Shown here: in pieces, positions 37,247 to 46,006 of the stretch
Numbering within the stretch: position 1 is the stretch's first letter
Layout: each line of letters starts with the position of its first letter
NCBI GenBank assembly: GCA_903959905.1
Contig: CAJBYO010000039.1
Coordinates: forward strand, 31,157-95,156
Source of the DNA: an uncultured Bacteroidales bacterium
Lineage (GTDB): Bacteria; Bacteroidota; Bacteroidia; Bacteroidales; FEN-979
Direction: 5' to 3'
Length of the DNA: 64,000 bases
The notes under the pieces: generated by a model
The model's input: the letters and a program-made list of their open reading frames with translations, nothing else
Told to the model about the DNA's origin: nothing
Database searches by the model: none
Translations under genes and position numbers: made by a program

Positions 37247-40200
37247 TTCATGTTGGAATAATACCGCAGTTTTTCTGCAGCGTTTAGTATAACTTCCCCG
37301 GTAGCAGGCAACGAGAATTCCGGTTCCTGTGCATGGTTGTCAACCGCGGAGATGGCGTCTTTAATGGCGAGCCATACCGACAATCCCAGCATGAACGGTG
37401 GTTCCCCTACTGCCTTGCTCCGCCGGATGGTTCCAGGGTTCGGAACATCCGTAAGCAGTTCCACCCTGAAATCCCTTGGAATGTCGTTGATGGTGGGTAT
37501 TTTATAGGTGTCGGGCGAATGGGTGAGGAGGCGGCCCTCTTTGTCCCATTTGATCTCCTCGGTGGTACACCAGCCCATGCCCTGGATAAAGCCGCCTTCA
37601 ACCTGCCCGATGTCAATGCCTTCGTTGATGGAGTCGCCTGCATCGTGAATGATATCGGTGCGAAGCAGGCGCTGGGCTCCCGTAAGTGTGTCAATCTCCA
37701 CTTCTGAAACAGCCATTCCATAGGCGTAATAGAAGAAAGGGTTTCCCTGGCCCGTTTCCCGGTCAAAGAAGATTCCTGGGGTCTTATAATATCCTGTTGA
37801 ACTCAGGCTTACCCGGTTAAGGTGTGCAAGCCGGCAGAGTTGGGCAAACGGGATGGTAACCTCAGGGTGTTCCCTGTCATAAACCCGGTTGTCAAGGAAT
37901 TCAATATTATCCTGCCTGAAATTCAGACCGGGATTATTTTTAACCAGTTCGGTTACCGCCAGTGTGCCCAGCCTTGCCTTGATGGTATCAATCGCATTTT
38001 TTACTGCCATGCCATTGAGGTCGCTCCCCGAGGATGCTGCGGTGGGAGAGGTGTTCGGAACCTTGGAGGTGCTTGTTGAGTTTATTTTGATGTGTTCTGA
38101 AGAGATCCCCAGCTCCGATGCGGCAATGCGGAGGATCTTGGTGTTCAGTCCCTGCCCCATCTCTGTTCCGCCGTGGTTGACGAGCACGGTGCCGTCGGTG
38201 TAAATGTTGACCAGCGCCCCTGCCTGGTTCAGGAAAGCAGTGGTGAACGAGATGCCGAATTTCACCGGGGTCATGGCAAGTCCTTTTTTTAAGTACTCAT
38301 TTTCCCTATTGAACAGGTTGATCTTTTGCCTGCGTGCCGGGTAACCTGATGTTTCCACCAGTTTCTCATACATCCTGAAAAGATGGTTGTTTTCCACCTT
38401 TTCACCATAAGGGGCGAAGTTTCGTTCTTCAGGCCGGTAGAAGTTGAGGAACCTGATCTCCGCCGGATCCTTTCTCAGAAACCGGGCGATCCGGTCAATG
38501 GCATTTTCAATTACAGCCATGCCCTGCGGTCCGCCAAAACCGCGGAAAGCCGTGTTTGACGGCAGGTTTGTCTTCCAGGCCTGGCCGGTGATTGAAACGT
38601 CTGGCAGGTAATAGGCATTGTCGGCATGAAGCATCGACCGTTCCAGGATGGCCCGTGAGAGGTCGGTGGAGGACCCGGCGTCGGCATTCAGTTCCACTTT
38701 GTATGCCAGGATCAATCCCTGTTCACTGAAGCCAATCTCATACTTTGACAGGAACCGGTGACGCTTGCCGGTCATGACCTGGTCATCATCGCGGAACAGG
38801 TGGATCTTCACCGGTCGTTTCGTTGCATTGGCAAGCAGTGCCGACCAGGCAGCAACATGATTGCCCTGGGTTTCTTTGCCGCCAAAAGCACCGCCCATCC
38901 GCCGTACTTCCACCTCGACCTCATTTTTCGGTATACCCAGCACTTCAGCAACAATAGCCTGGGTTTCTGCCGGGTTCTGACTTGAGGCATGCATCAGCAT
39001 CTCTTTACCTTCACCGGGAACAGCCAGCGCCGACTGGGTTTCAAGATACCAGTGTTCCTGCGCACCCGTGGTGAGTTCGCCGGTGAGGACGTGTGGGGCA
39101 TTTTTCAGCGCTGCATCTGCATCTCCGCGAACAATTTTCCTGACAGGTGCGATAATATTGTTGGCTGCCATGGCCGATTCTATATCGAGGACGGCCGGCA
39201 GCGGATCATAGTCAATGGCGATCAGTTTTTCCGCCTCCAGTGCAGCCTGCGGGGTTTCAGCAGCGATAAGGGCGATGGCCTGGCCGATGAAGGTTGTCTC
39301 ATCTTTTGCAAGGCATGGTTCATCATGAATGACAGGCCCCATCTGGTTTTCACCGGGGATGTCCCTTGCCGTGAGGATGCAGTGCACCCCGGGAACCCTG
39401 GAGGCAGCAGTGGTGTCAATCAGGGTGATGAAAGCATGGGCGTTTGTGCTGAAAACCACTTTGCCATACAGGAGTTGGTCATTCACGGGGATGTCCTCAA
39501 TGAAAACGGACTTACCTGTGACGTGTTTTTGAGCGCTTTCGTGGGGCTGGTGTTGTGTCGACCTCACTGGTTCAGCTATTCTGACAGGGTGGTAAATGCC
39601 ATTGGGCTGCGCCCGGGTGGTGGTTTCAACGAAAAACTTCAGAATCAGGTTCCTGCCGGCACTGTTCCTGTATCTTGCATCGGCGCGGGCGTCGGAGATG
39701 GGAGTGAATTCAGTGTCAAACACTTGCAGTGCTTCTGTGACAGTTTCGCGTGACCAGGTTTTACCCGACAGGAATGCTTCCGTTTTTACAGCACGTTTTG
39801 GTGTTGCCGCCAATCCGCCGAAGGCAAGGATGATATCCTGCACAATGCCCTGTTTTTTTGAGAGGCTGAATGCCGCACTGACGGTTGAGATGTCCATTTC
39901 CTTTCGCTTGGAAACCTTATGAGAATAGACCATGGTCTCACTGTCTGGCTCAGGAATGAATATTTCGGTGATTATCTCATCCTTATCAAGGTTAGTCTGG
40001 CGATAACCGGTAATAAAATCTTCGATGTTTTCTGTACGGCTGCTATCCGCAGATTGCACTTTAACTTTTGCCCGGTAAGCGATCAGCAGGGGCAGTGTAT
40101 CGCCGATGGGTGAAGCAGAACCGACATTTCCCCCGATGGTGGCCAGGTTCCTGATCTGCAGCGATCCGAAAACCTTCAGGATGTTGAACAGTGCCGGCAA

Positions 40201-41061
40201 CCTGCGTTCTGAAAAACCTTTAACCTGTTCAAGTGACAACCCGGATCCAATATAACAGCCCTCTTTATCTTCCCTGGCATAACGGAGTTCTTCAACCGCA
40301 GAAAGATCCAGGATGGCGGGCAGCAATTCGTTCTTTTTCGTTTGCCTCAATGCTACGTCGGTGGATCCGCTGATGATGACGGCCTGCGGGTTTTCACGGC
40401 GGATACGCAGGGCCTCTTCCAGGGTAAAGGGCTTGAAATATTTTTGCCTGGCTGTTTTAATTTCAATGGTTTCCCGGTTTGACCTGATGGTTTTCAGCAG
40501 GGAGATAATTTTTTTTTCATCCGTGGCAAAATGGTCGGACTGTATCTCTTTGCCTACCTTGACCGCCGCTTCAAGAATAGGCTGATAGCCGGTACAGCGG
40601 CAGAGGTTCCCGGTGAGGGCATCTTCAATGGTCTCCCGTGAAGGGTTCTGATGTTTTTTGAATAATCCGAACAATGACATCACCACACCGGGTGTGCAAT
40701 AGCCGCACTGGCTGCCGCCGGTCTCCACCATCATCTGCTGTACGGGATGAAGATTCGTATCCCTGGGCCCCTCAACAGCGAGGTTTTCCACAGATATAAG
40801 CTGTTTCCCATGGATCATGGGAAGGAAAACCAGGCATGAATCAACAGTTTGGTATACCAGTTTTCCATGCACCCCGATCTCCGCGAGTACCACTGTGCAT
40901 GCTCCGCAATCGCCCTCGGCACACCCTTCTTTAACCCCTTTCCTGGAGGGAAGCGACCTGAGGTAATTTAAAACAGTGATGGTAGGACTGAAACCGGATA
41001 ATTCATTGAATCCGAGTTCTGTAACATGGTCATCGAACACAAACCGGATGGTTTCCTGCAT
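37243..41061 (-). CDS. Fused xanthine dehydrogenase (2Fe-2S, FAD and Moco in one chain)
   Basis: A 1272-residue three-domain molybdenum hydroxylase, arranged like the animal enzyme rather than the usual bacterial XdhA/XdhB pair. Residues 1-160 carry both 2Fe-2S clusters (CAEGDCGACTVV, QCGYCTPGVV, LCRCTGYQPI). Residues ~205-480 are the FAD domain (IISGSTDVALR, TIGGNVGSASPIGDTLP). Residues ~525-1265 are the Moco domain, with GGAFGGKE, the arginine motif TAFRGFGGPQ, EMGQGLNTK and the catalytic glutamate in GEPPFMLG. It oxidises hypoxanthine and xanthine to urate, or could run in reverse at low potential. The xdhC maturation gene lies 11 bases upstream and crcB overlaps its stop. It gives the window two distinct purine hydroxylases. 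Confidence 0.9.
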   Translation of the reverse strand: MQETIRFVFDDHVTELGFNELSGFSPTITVLNYLRSLPSRKGVKEGCAEGDCGACTVVLAEIGVHGKLVYQTVDSCLVFLPMIHGKQLISVENLAVEGPRDTNLHPVQQMMVETGGSQCGYCTPGVVMSLFGLFKKHQNPSRETIEDALTGNLCRCTGYQPILEAAVKVGKEIQSDHFATDEKKIISLLKTIRSNRETIEIKTARQKYFKPFTLEEALRIRRENPQAVIISGSTDVALRQTKKNELLPAILDLSAVEELRYAREDKEGCYIGSGLSLEQVKGFSERRLPALFNILKVFGSLQIRNLATIGGNVGSASPIGDTLPLLIAYRAKVKVQSADSSRTENIEDFITGYRQTNLDKDEIITEIFIPEPDSETMVYSHKVSKRKEMDISTVSAAFSLSKKQGIVQDIILAFGGLAATPKRAVKTEAFLSGKTWSRETVTEALQVFDTEFTPISDARADARYRNSAGRNLILKFFVETTTRAQPNGIYHPVRIAEPVRSTQHQPHESAQKHVTGKSVFIEDIPVNDQLLYGKVVFSTNAHAFITLIDTTAASRVPGVHCILTARDIPGENQMGPVIHDEPCLAKDETTFIGQAIALIAAETPQAALEAEKLIAIDYDPLPAVLDIESAMAANNIIAPVRKIVRGDADAALKNAPHVLTGELTTGAQEHWYLETQSALAVPGEGKEMLMHASSQNPAETQAIVAEVLGIPKNEVEVEVRRMGGAFGGKETQGNHVAAWSALLANATKRPVKIHLFRDDDQVMTGKRHRFLSKYEIGFSEQGLILAYKVELNADAGSSTDLSRAILERSMLHADNAYYLPDVSITGQAWKTNLPSNTAFRGFGGPQGMAVIENAIDRIARFLRKDPAEIRFLNFYRPEERNFAPYGEKVENNHLFRMYEKLVETSGYPARRQKINLFNRENEYLKKGLAMTPVKFGISFTTAFLNQAGALVNIYTDGTVLVNHGGTEMGQGLNTKILRIAASELGISSEHIKINSTSTSKVPNTSPTAASSGSDLNGMAVKNAIDTIKARLGTLAVTELVKNNPGLNFRQDNIEFLDNRVYDREHPEVTIPFAQLCRLAHLNRVSLSSTGYYKTPGIFFDRETGQGNPFFYYAYGMAVSEVEIDTLTGAQRLLRTDIIHDAGDSINEGIDIGQVEGGFIQGMGWCTTEEIKWDKEGRLLTHSPDTYKIPTINDIPRDFRVELLTDVPNPGTIRRSKAVGEPPFMLGLSVWLAIKDAISAVDNHAQEPEFSLPATGEVILNAAEKLRYYSNMK

Positions 41062-41072
41062 GGTTAAAAGGG

Positions 41073-41849
41073 TTATGGTTTAGCAGACAAAGCTGTGTTT
41101 CGTACGTCAATCAGTTTTGCGAGGATGCTGATGGCGATCTCCTGCGGTGTTTCCGCGTTGAACCTGATCCCGATGGGCATGTCAACCCGTTCCAGTTCTT
41201 CCTGTGTGAGTATGTTCTCTGCCAGAAATCTCTTTTTCAGCAGCTCCACTTTGCGTGAGCTTCCAATCATGCCGATGTACTGGTGTGGCTTACGGGCAAC
41301 TTTGGCCAGGATATCCTCATCAAAGATATGTTTCGGGGTAACGATCACTACATACGTGTTCTCATCAAATGCCACCCCGTCAATCGCTTCAAAATAATCC
41401 TTGTTGAGGACTGTGAATCCGTCAAATGCCCGGTCCTCAAAAATTCCCTCCCTCGGATCAAACAGGCTGACAGCAAAATCAAGTTCCCGGGCGAACCCTG
41501 CGAGTGATTTGCCGATATGGCCGGCGCCGAAGATAAACAGCTTCTGCAATGGGTTTAGTGGTTCAATATACACCTCCATCCGGCCGCCGCAGTGCATGCC
41601 GAGGTCCTTTTCAAGGTTGAAGGTGACTTTTGCCGGTCGGCCCGAAGGGATCATCTTTACTGCCATTTCCGCCACCTCTTTCTCCACACTGCCTCCTCCG
41701 ATGGTGCCGAAGATGGTTCCGTCGGCATAAACAATCATTTTTGCACCGTGCTTGCGGGGAGTAGAACCAGATGTATCAATGACGATGCACAATGCGGCAG
41801 GCTTGTGGTTCTGGATTATTTCTTCGGTTTTTGCATAGATCCGCTGCAT
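41073..41849 (-). CDS. xdhC: XdhC, molybdenum cofactor insertion factor
   Basis: A 258-residue XdhC/CoxI protein. The N-terminal part has VIDTSGSTPRKHGAKMIVY and GTIGGGSVEKEV, followed by DLGMHCGGRMEVYIEP. The C-terminal Rossmann-like domain has FIFGAGHIGKSL, YVVIVTPKH and YIGMIGSSRKV. XdhC binds molybdenum cofactor, supports its sulfuration and delivers it to xanthine dehydrogenase. It is the first gene of xdhC-xdh-crcB and might also serve the XdhD-like hydroxylase at 16483. Confidence 0.92.
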   Translation of the reverse strand: MQRIYAKTEEIIQNHKPAALCIVIDTSGSTPRKHGAKMIVYADGTIFGTIGGGSVEKEVAEMAVKMIPSGRPAKVTFNLEKDLGMHCGGRMEVYIEPLNPLQKLFIFGAGHIGKSLAGFARELDFAVSLFDPREGIFEDRAFDGFTVLNKDYFEAIDGVAFDENTYVVIVTPKHIFDEDILAKVARKPHQYIGMIGSSRKVELLKKRFLAENILTQEELERVDMPIGIRFNAETPQEIAISILAKLIDVRNTALSAKP

Positions 41850-41951
41850 GGAAAGGGAGTGAATAAGTAAATGTTGGTTTGGGTGCTTTAATCAGGTATG
41901 CTGAATGAAGTGTAAAGTTACAATATTTCCGGCTTACAAAGTAGATGGGGA

Positions 41952-42098
41952 AGTGGAATGACGAATATGTGAATGACAAGTGTGTGAATGACGAATATGG
42001 GAATGACGAATATGCGAATGAAGTGCTTCCAAACTGTTGTCCTAACTTGTTGAGTAGCGTTTTATTCGCATATTCGTCATTCTCATATTCGTCATTTT
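41952..42098. repeat. gaatgacgaatatg element, copy 1
   Basis: The left arm is tandem gaatgacgaatatg words. A core of ~40 bases (TTGTCCTAACTTGTTGAGTA) follows, and the right arm is the reverse complement of the words. The core and arms recur in the same orientation at 44193-44310. The element abuts the stop codon of the YjbR gene. Confidence 0.85.
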
Positions 42099-42099
42099 C

Positions 42100-42435
42100 T
42101 TATCCCGGTCTGTATTTTTTTGGCAGCTTTGCCACAACCAATCCATACGATTGCCGGATATAGTGTTCCCATTCTGCCCTGCTGAACCTGGTTTCATCTG
42201 TAACAGCAATCCATTGCCGCCGTGCAAAGTGCGACGCCTGGATGATGTCGCCCGAAACAGTAAGGTCATCAAACTGCTCTTCAGGAACCTTTAGTGCAAC
42301 ATGGAGGGGCCCGTCGAGCCCGGCCAGGCAGAACATTTTTCCCGCCACTGAAAATACCAGGTTGTCAACCCATTTTATGTCCTCAGTAACAGCCGGTAAA
42401 CCCAGGCAAAACGCTCGTAACTCTTCAATATTCAT
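42100..42435 (-). CDS. YjbR/MmcQ family protein
   Basis: A 111-residue protein starting at MNIEELRAFCLGLP; the 15 residues before it in the open frame are not family-like. It has the YjbR CyaY-like fold markers: EELRAFCLGLPAVTED, FSVAGKMFCLAG, ALKVPEEQFDDL and a C-terminal IRQSYGLVVAKLPKK. The fold is DNA-binding-like and its function remains unknown. It is divergent from the acyl-CoA ligase, and the two genes together are bracketed by two copies of the same repeat. Confidence 0.85.
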   Translation of the reverse strand: MNIEELRAFCLGLPAVTEDIKWVDNLVFSVAGKMFCLAGLDGPLHVALKVPEEQFDDLTVSGDIIQASHFARRQWIAVTDETRFSRAEWEHYIRQSYGLVVAKLPKKYRPG

Positions 42436-42468
42436 GCAGCAAAAATATAATAACCGCAGGATTATTTG

Positions 42469-42476
42469 TATCTTTG
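42469..42476 (+). promoter_or_regulatory. Putative -7 element for the acyl-CoA ligase gene
   Basis: TATCTTTG is an exact TAnnTTTG. Transcription would begin near 42483, giving a leader of about 60 bases that contains the hairpin at 42498-42527. No good -33 element was found. Confidence 0.45.
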
Positions 42477-42497
42477 GCACATATTTTCCTCATGGCT

Positions 42498-42527
42498 GCC
42501 CCCGCATCCCCAGAACGGGGGCTTTTT
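42498..42527 (+). terminator. Terminator-like hairpin in the leader of the acyl-CoA ligase gene
   Basis: GCCCCCG (42498-42504) pairs perfectly with CGGGGGC (42516-42522), with an 11-base loop, and is followed at once by five T. It lies between the putative promoter and the ATG at 42546, so it would act as an attenuator. In one frame the hairpin is also open (ATG at 42492 in frame with the ligase). Confidence 0.6.
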
Positions 42528-42545
42528 CGTGGTAAAACCTCAATC

Positions 42546-44189
42546 ATGGAAGAAACACCCAGGTTAACTTTCCCCGCTTTTTTTTCAACAACACTTTCCC
42601 GTTTTGGCGACCGGGATGCAATGGCCCTTGTAGGGAAGAAGCCCATCACCTACAGGGAGATGGACGGCCGGATACAGGCCACGACTGCTTTCCTGGAGCA
42701 ACTGGGCGTTAAACCCGGCGACAAGGTTGCCATTTTGAGCACCAACCAGCCCAACTGGGGCGTTGTTTATTATGCAGTTACATTCATGGGTGCGGTCGTC
42801 GTACCGCTTTTGCCTGAATTCCTCCCCGTAGAAATTTCCGCTCTTCTTGAACATTCGGAAACGCGGGTGATCTTTGTCTCCGAGGGGTTGCAGTCAAAAC
42901 TGGTGGGGATCACCACAGATTTTCTGCAGGAAGTTGTGCGCATCGAGGATTTTTCTGTCGTCCGTTCCTATGAGGGATGGCCGGCATACCATGAAGAGGC
43001 CAAACCTGCACGAGAATATAATGTGGATGAGGATGCGCTCGCAGCCATCATCTATACGTCGGGAACCACAGGAACGCCGAAAGGGGTGATGCTTACACAC
43101 AAAAATATCTGTTTTACGGCCATCAAGGGGCATGAAATCCAGCCGATCAAAGAAACCGACAGGTTTTTGTCGATCCTGCCATTGTCGCATACCTATGAAA
43201 ACACCCTGGGGCTCGTCCTGCCCATGTACCGTGGTGCATGTGTTTACTACCTCGGAAAACCGCCCACACCTGCACTGCTGCTCCCTGCACTGCTGGAGGT
43301 GAAGCCAACCACCATGCTTACAGTTCCGATGATCATTGAGAAAATATTCAGATCAAAGGTGCTGCCCGCATTAACTGAAAAGAAGGTTGTTGGGTTGTTG
43401 TACAAAATCCCGCCTGTGCGCAAAGCCCTTCACCGGATGGCGGGCAAGAAACTCATGCAGACATTTGGCGGCGAACTGGCTTTCTTTGGTGTAGGGGGTG
43501 CTAAACTTAACAAAACCGTTGAACGCTTTTTAATTGAGGCGAATTTCCCCTATGCCGTCGGCTATGGCCTTACCGAATGTGCCCCCCTGCTTGCCGGGTT
43601 CAACCCCCGCAACCCGAGGCTTCAGTCAACCGGGCCGGCCTGTATCGGCGTTGAATTGAAGATAGTGAAGACCGACAACCTCTCCGCAGAAGGTGAAATA
43701 TGGGCAAAAGGTCCGAACATCATGAAAGGTTACTACAAGGAGCCACAGCTTACCAGCGAGATCATGACACCCGACGGCTGGCTGAAAACCGGCGACCTGG
43801 GCGCATTCGACACTGAACACAATCTTTATATCAAAGGGCGCGTTAAGAGTATGATCGTTCGGTCAAACGGTGAAAATGTTTACCCTGAAGACATTGAATC
43901 GGTGATCAACAATTTCCGCCACGTGGTTGAATCGCTGGTGGTCGAGAAAAAAGGCAAACTGATCGCCCTCGTCCATTTTAACCAGGAGGAGATTGAGCTT
44001 CGTTACCAGCACATGAAAAGTGATGTGTCAAACTTTGTTGACCAGAAAATTGAAGAGCTCAGGATGGAGTTGCAGGAATATGTCAATGCCCGGGTGAACA
44101 AATTTTCACAGGTGCAGCTGATCGTTGCCCAGCCCGATCCGTTTCAGAAAACGGCGACGCAGAAAATCAAACGGTTTATGTACACCTGA
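42546..44189 (+). CDS. Long-chain acyl-CoA synthetase (AMP-forming ligase)
   Basis: A 547-residue ANL-family ligase from ATG 42546 (MEETPRLTF). The upstream in-frame codons from 42474 run through a terminator hairpin and are probably leader. AMP-binding motif IYTSGTTGTPKGV (~167-179), VGYGLTECAPLL, WLKTGDLGAFD and the hinge/lysine region GRVKSMIVRSNGENVYPEDIE are present, and the A10 lysine (KTATQKIKRF) is near the C-terminus. It activates fatty acids with ATP and CoA. No beta-oxidation gene is adjacent. Confidence 0.88.
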   Translation: MEETPRLTFPAFFSTTLSRFGDRDAMALVGKKPITYREMDGRIQATTAFLEQLGVKPGDKVAILSTNQPNWGVVYYAVTFMGAVVVPLLPEFLPVEISALLEHSETRVIFVSEGLQSKLVGITTDFLQEVVRIEDFSVVRSYEGWPAYHEEAKPAREYNVDEDALAAIIYTSGTTGTPKGVMLTHKNICFTAIKGHEIQPIKETDRFLSILPLSHTYENTLGLVLPMYRGACVYYLGKPPTPALLLPALLEVKPTTMLTVPMIIEKIFRSKVLPALTEKKVVGLLYKIPPVRKALHRMAGKKLMQTFGGELAFFGVGGAKLNKTVERFLIEANFPYAVGYGLTECAPLLAGFNPRNPRLQSTGPACIGVELKIVKTDNLSAEGEIWAKGPNIMKGYYKEPQLTSEIMTPDGWLKTGDLGAFDTEHNLYIKGRVKSMIVRSNGENVYPEDIESVINNFRHVVESLVVEKKGKLIALVHFNQEEIELRYQHMKSDVSNFVDQKIEELRMELQEYVNARVNKFSQVQLIVAQPDPFQKTATQKIKRFMYT

Positions 44190-44192
44190 GAA

Positions 44193-44310
44193 AATGACGA
44201 ATATGGGAATGACGAATATGAGAATGGGGTGCTGATACGCTATTGTCCTAACCTGATAAGCAGAACTTCATTCGCATATTCGGTATTCGCATATTCGTCA
44301 TTCGCATATT
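44193..44310. repeat. gaatgacgaatatg element, copy 2
   Basis: It has the same plan and orientation as the element at 41952: tandem gaatgacgaatatg words, a core reading TTGTCCTAACCTGATAAGCA, then reverse-complement words (attcgcatattcgtc). It follows the ligase stop by three bases and precedes the sigma factor. Confidence 0.85.
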
Positions 44311-44323
44311 ATTTACCCCAGTT

Positions 44324-44911
44324 ATGCCGTTACCGCTAAATCAACTTACAGAGTCAGCCCTCGAATCCCTCTTCCGGGATCATTTCACCGGTCTTTGCCA
44401 GTTTGCAGTGGGATATGTAAAGGACGGAGAGGTGGCCAGGGAGATCGTTCAGGATGCATTTGTCAACCTGTGGGAAAAACGGCACACAATCGACCTTGCC
44501 AAACCGGTGAAAAGCTACCTCGCCACAACCGTCCGCAACCGGTGCCTCAACCATCTCCGCGACAATAAAAAATTCAGCAGCGACCTGCTGGCGCTTGAAA
44601 ACCTTTCAGATGAAACAGTTTACAAACCGGCCGACAAACTGGTTGAATCCGATCTCGCCAGGCAGATCACCCACGCCATCGATGAACTGCCGGAAAAATG
44701 CCGGGAGATTTTTATTCTTAGCCGGCACCGGAACCTGAGGTACCAGCAAATCGCCGACCACCTTCAGATCTCTGTAAAAACCGTCGAAACCCAGATGTCA
44801 AAAGCCCTTCAGCACATGCGCGTCCGCCTTGCCGAATACCTGCCATTGATTCTGTTTACCATTTTACCATTTTACCACTTTACCATTTTTTTATTAACTG
44901 TATCAGGGTAA
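44324..44911 (+). CDS. ECF RNA polymerase sigma factor (Bacteroides expansion type)
   Basis: A 195-residue sigma-70 family protein. Region 2 (~10-85: LFRDHFTGLCQFAVGYVKDGEVAREIVQDAFVN... with LWEKR) and region 4 (~125-180: ELPEKCREIFILSRHRNLRYQQIADHL..., then VKTVETQMSKAL) are complete. The hydrophobic tail (LPLILFTILPFYHFTIFLL) is partly written by a taccatttt tandem repeat at 44866-44893. It is the first gene of sigma-fecR-TonB receptor-DUF4249, so it should be released by FecR when the receptor binds its ligand. Confidence 0.9.
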   Translation: MPLPLNQLTESALESLFRDHFTGLCQFAVGYVKDGEVAREIVQDAFVNLWEKRHTIDLAKPVKSYLATTVRNRCLNHLRDNKKFSSDLLALENLSDETVYKPADKLVESDLARQITHAIDELPEKCREIFILSRHRNLRYQQIADHLQISVKTVETQMSKALQHMRVRLAEYLPLILFTILPFYHFTIFLLTVSG

Positions 44912-44933
44912 CCCCCCTTTCCTGTGTACTATC
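44906..44933 (+). promoter_or_regulatory. Putative ECF-sigma promoter of fecR
   Basis: GGGTAAC (44906-44912) and GTGTACTATC (44924-44933) lie 18 bases apart, start to start, just before fecR. The motif recurs with the same spacing at 49695-49722. I propose it as the -35/-10 pair read by the sigma factor encoded immediately upstream. Confidence 0.55.
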
Positions 44934-44946
44934 ATCAGCAATCACC

Positions 44947-45999
44947 ATGGAAACAAACCAAACATATTATACCGATCTGATTACCAGGTATTTTTTCGGA
45001 GAGGCCACCCCCGGGGAAATTCTTGATCTCGAGGCATGGGTCAGGGCTGATCCTGCAAATGCTAAAATATTTACCGAATACCAGGCTACCTGGAAAACAC
45101 TTGAAAATAACCGGATTGAATCTTCACTCAACCTGGATCATGAATGGAATAATTTGAGTGCCAGACTGAAAATTGAAGAGAACCCTTCTCAGGTCTCAGT
45201 GAGCCAACTGCAAAACCCGCGTACTAACCCCGTAAACCGTACATCTCAATTTGTTTCCTGGTCATTGCGCGTCGCAGCCATCTTCCTGCTCCTCGCCATC
45301 CCTGCATATCTGCTCATCCAGTACTTGACAACCCCTGCAGAAAAGCAGTTGTCGGCCACCTCCGGCATGGTTGAACAGACACTGCCTGACGGCACCACGG
45401 TAACCCTCAACGCAGGCGCCACGCTTACCTATCCCGAACACTTTGAAGGATCATTCAGAAAAGTCACCCTGGATGGTCAGGGTTGGTTTGAGGTGGCTCA
45501 TAACAAAGCCAGACCGTTCATTATTGCCTCCGGCAATGCCAGGATCAGGGTGGTGGGCACTTCGTTTTTTGTGAATACCAAAACATTGAAAAATACCAGG
45601 GAAGTCATCCTTTCCACGGGTGTTGTAAAAGTTTATTTTGAAAACAAACCGGATGAAATGACCATCCTGTTGCCCGGCCAGAAAGCGGAAATGGCCACCG
45701 AATGTTGCTCCATCGTGAAGTCAACCAATGAGGATGCGAACTTCCTGGCATGGAAAACCAGGCACATTGTCTTTACAAATACCCCGCTGAACGAAGTGGC
45801 AGCCGTGCTTTCAGGTGTTTACGGCACCAGTATCAGGTTGTCAGACGACCGGTTGAGCAATTGCAGGATAACCACTACCTTTGACAAACAGTCGCTTGAA
45901 TCGGTTTTCAATGTACTTAAAGCCACCCTCAACATACAGGTCAGCAATACTGCCTCAGGGATCACCATCTCAGGCAGTGGCTGTGCCCAAAACCGCTAA
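44947..45999 (+). CDS. FecR-family anti-sigma factor
   Basis: A 350-residue inner-membrane regulator. A cytoplasmic N-terminal domain (~1-100) is followed by one membrane helix (~105-127: VAAIFLLLAIPAYLLIQYL), the FecR domain (~130-250: TLPDGTTVTLNAGATLTYP, GWFEVAHNKARPF, VGTSFFVN) and a C-terminal DUF4974-like domain (FTNTPLNEVAAVLSGVYG). It holds the ECF sigma factor and receives a signal from the TonB receptor encoded 7 bases downstream. Confidence 0.9.
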   Translation: METNQTYYTDLITRYFFGEATPGEILDLEAWVRADPANAKIFTEYQATWKTLENNRIESSLNLDHEWNNLSARLKIEENPSQVSVSQLQNPRTNPVNRTSQFVSWSLRVAAIFLLLAIPAYLLIQYLTTPAEKQLSATSGMVEQTLPDGTTVTLNAGATLTYPEHFEGSFRKVTLDGQGWFEVAHNKARPFIIASGNARIRVVGTSFFVNTKTLKNTREVILSTGVVKVYFENKPDEMTILLPGQKAEMATECCSIVKSTNEDANFLAWKTRHIVFTNTPLNEVAAVLSGVYGTSIRLSDDRLSNCRITTTFDKQSLESVFNVLKATLNIQVSNTASGITISGSGCAQNR

Positions 46000-46006
46000 C
46001 CCGGGC

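Noticed and set aside
38989..39753. Plus-strand frame of 254 codons
   Set aside because: It is antisense to the Moco domain of xanthine dehydrogenase, whose motifs are fully conserved. The frame has no recognisable domain.
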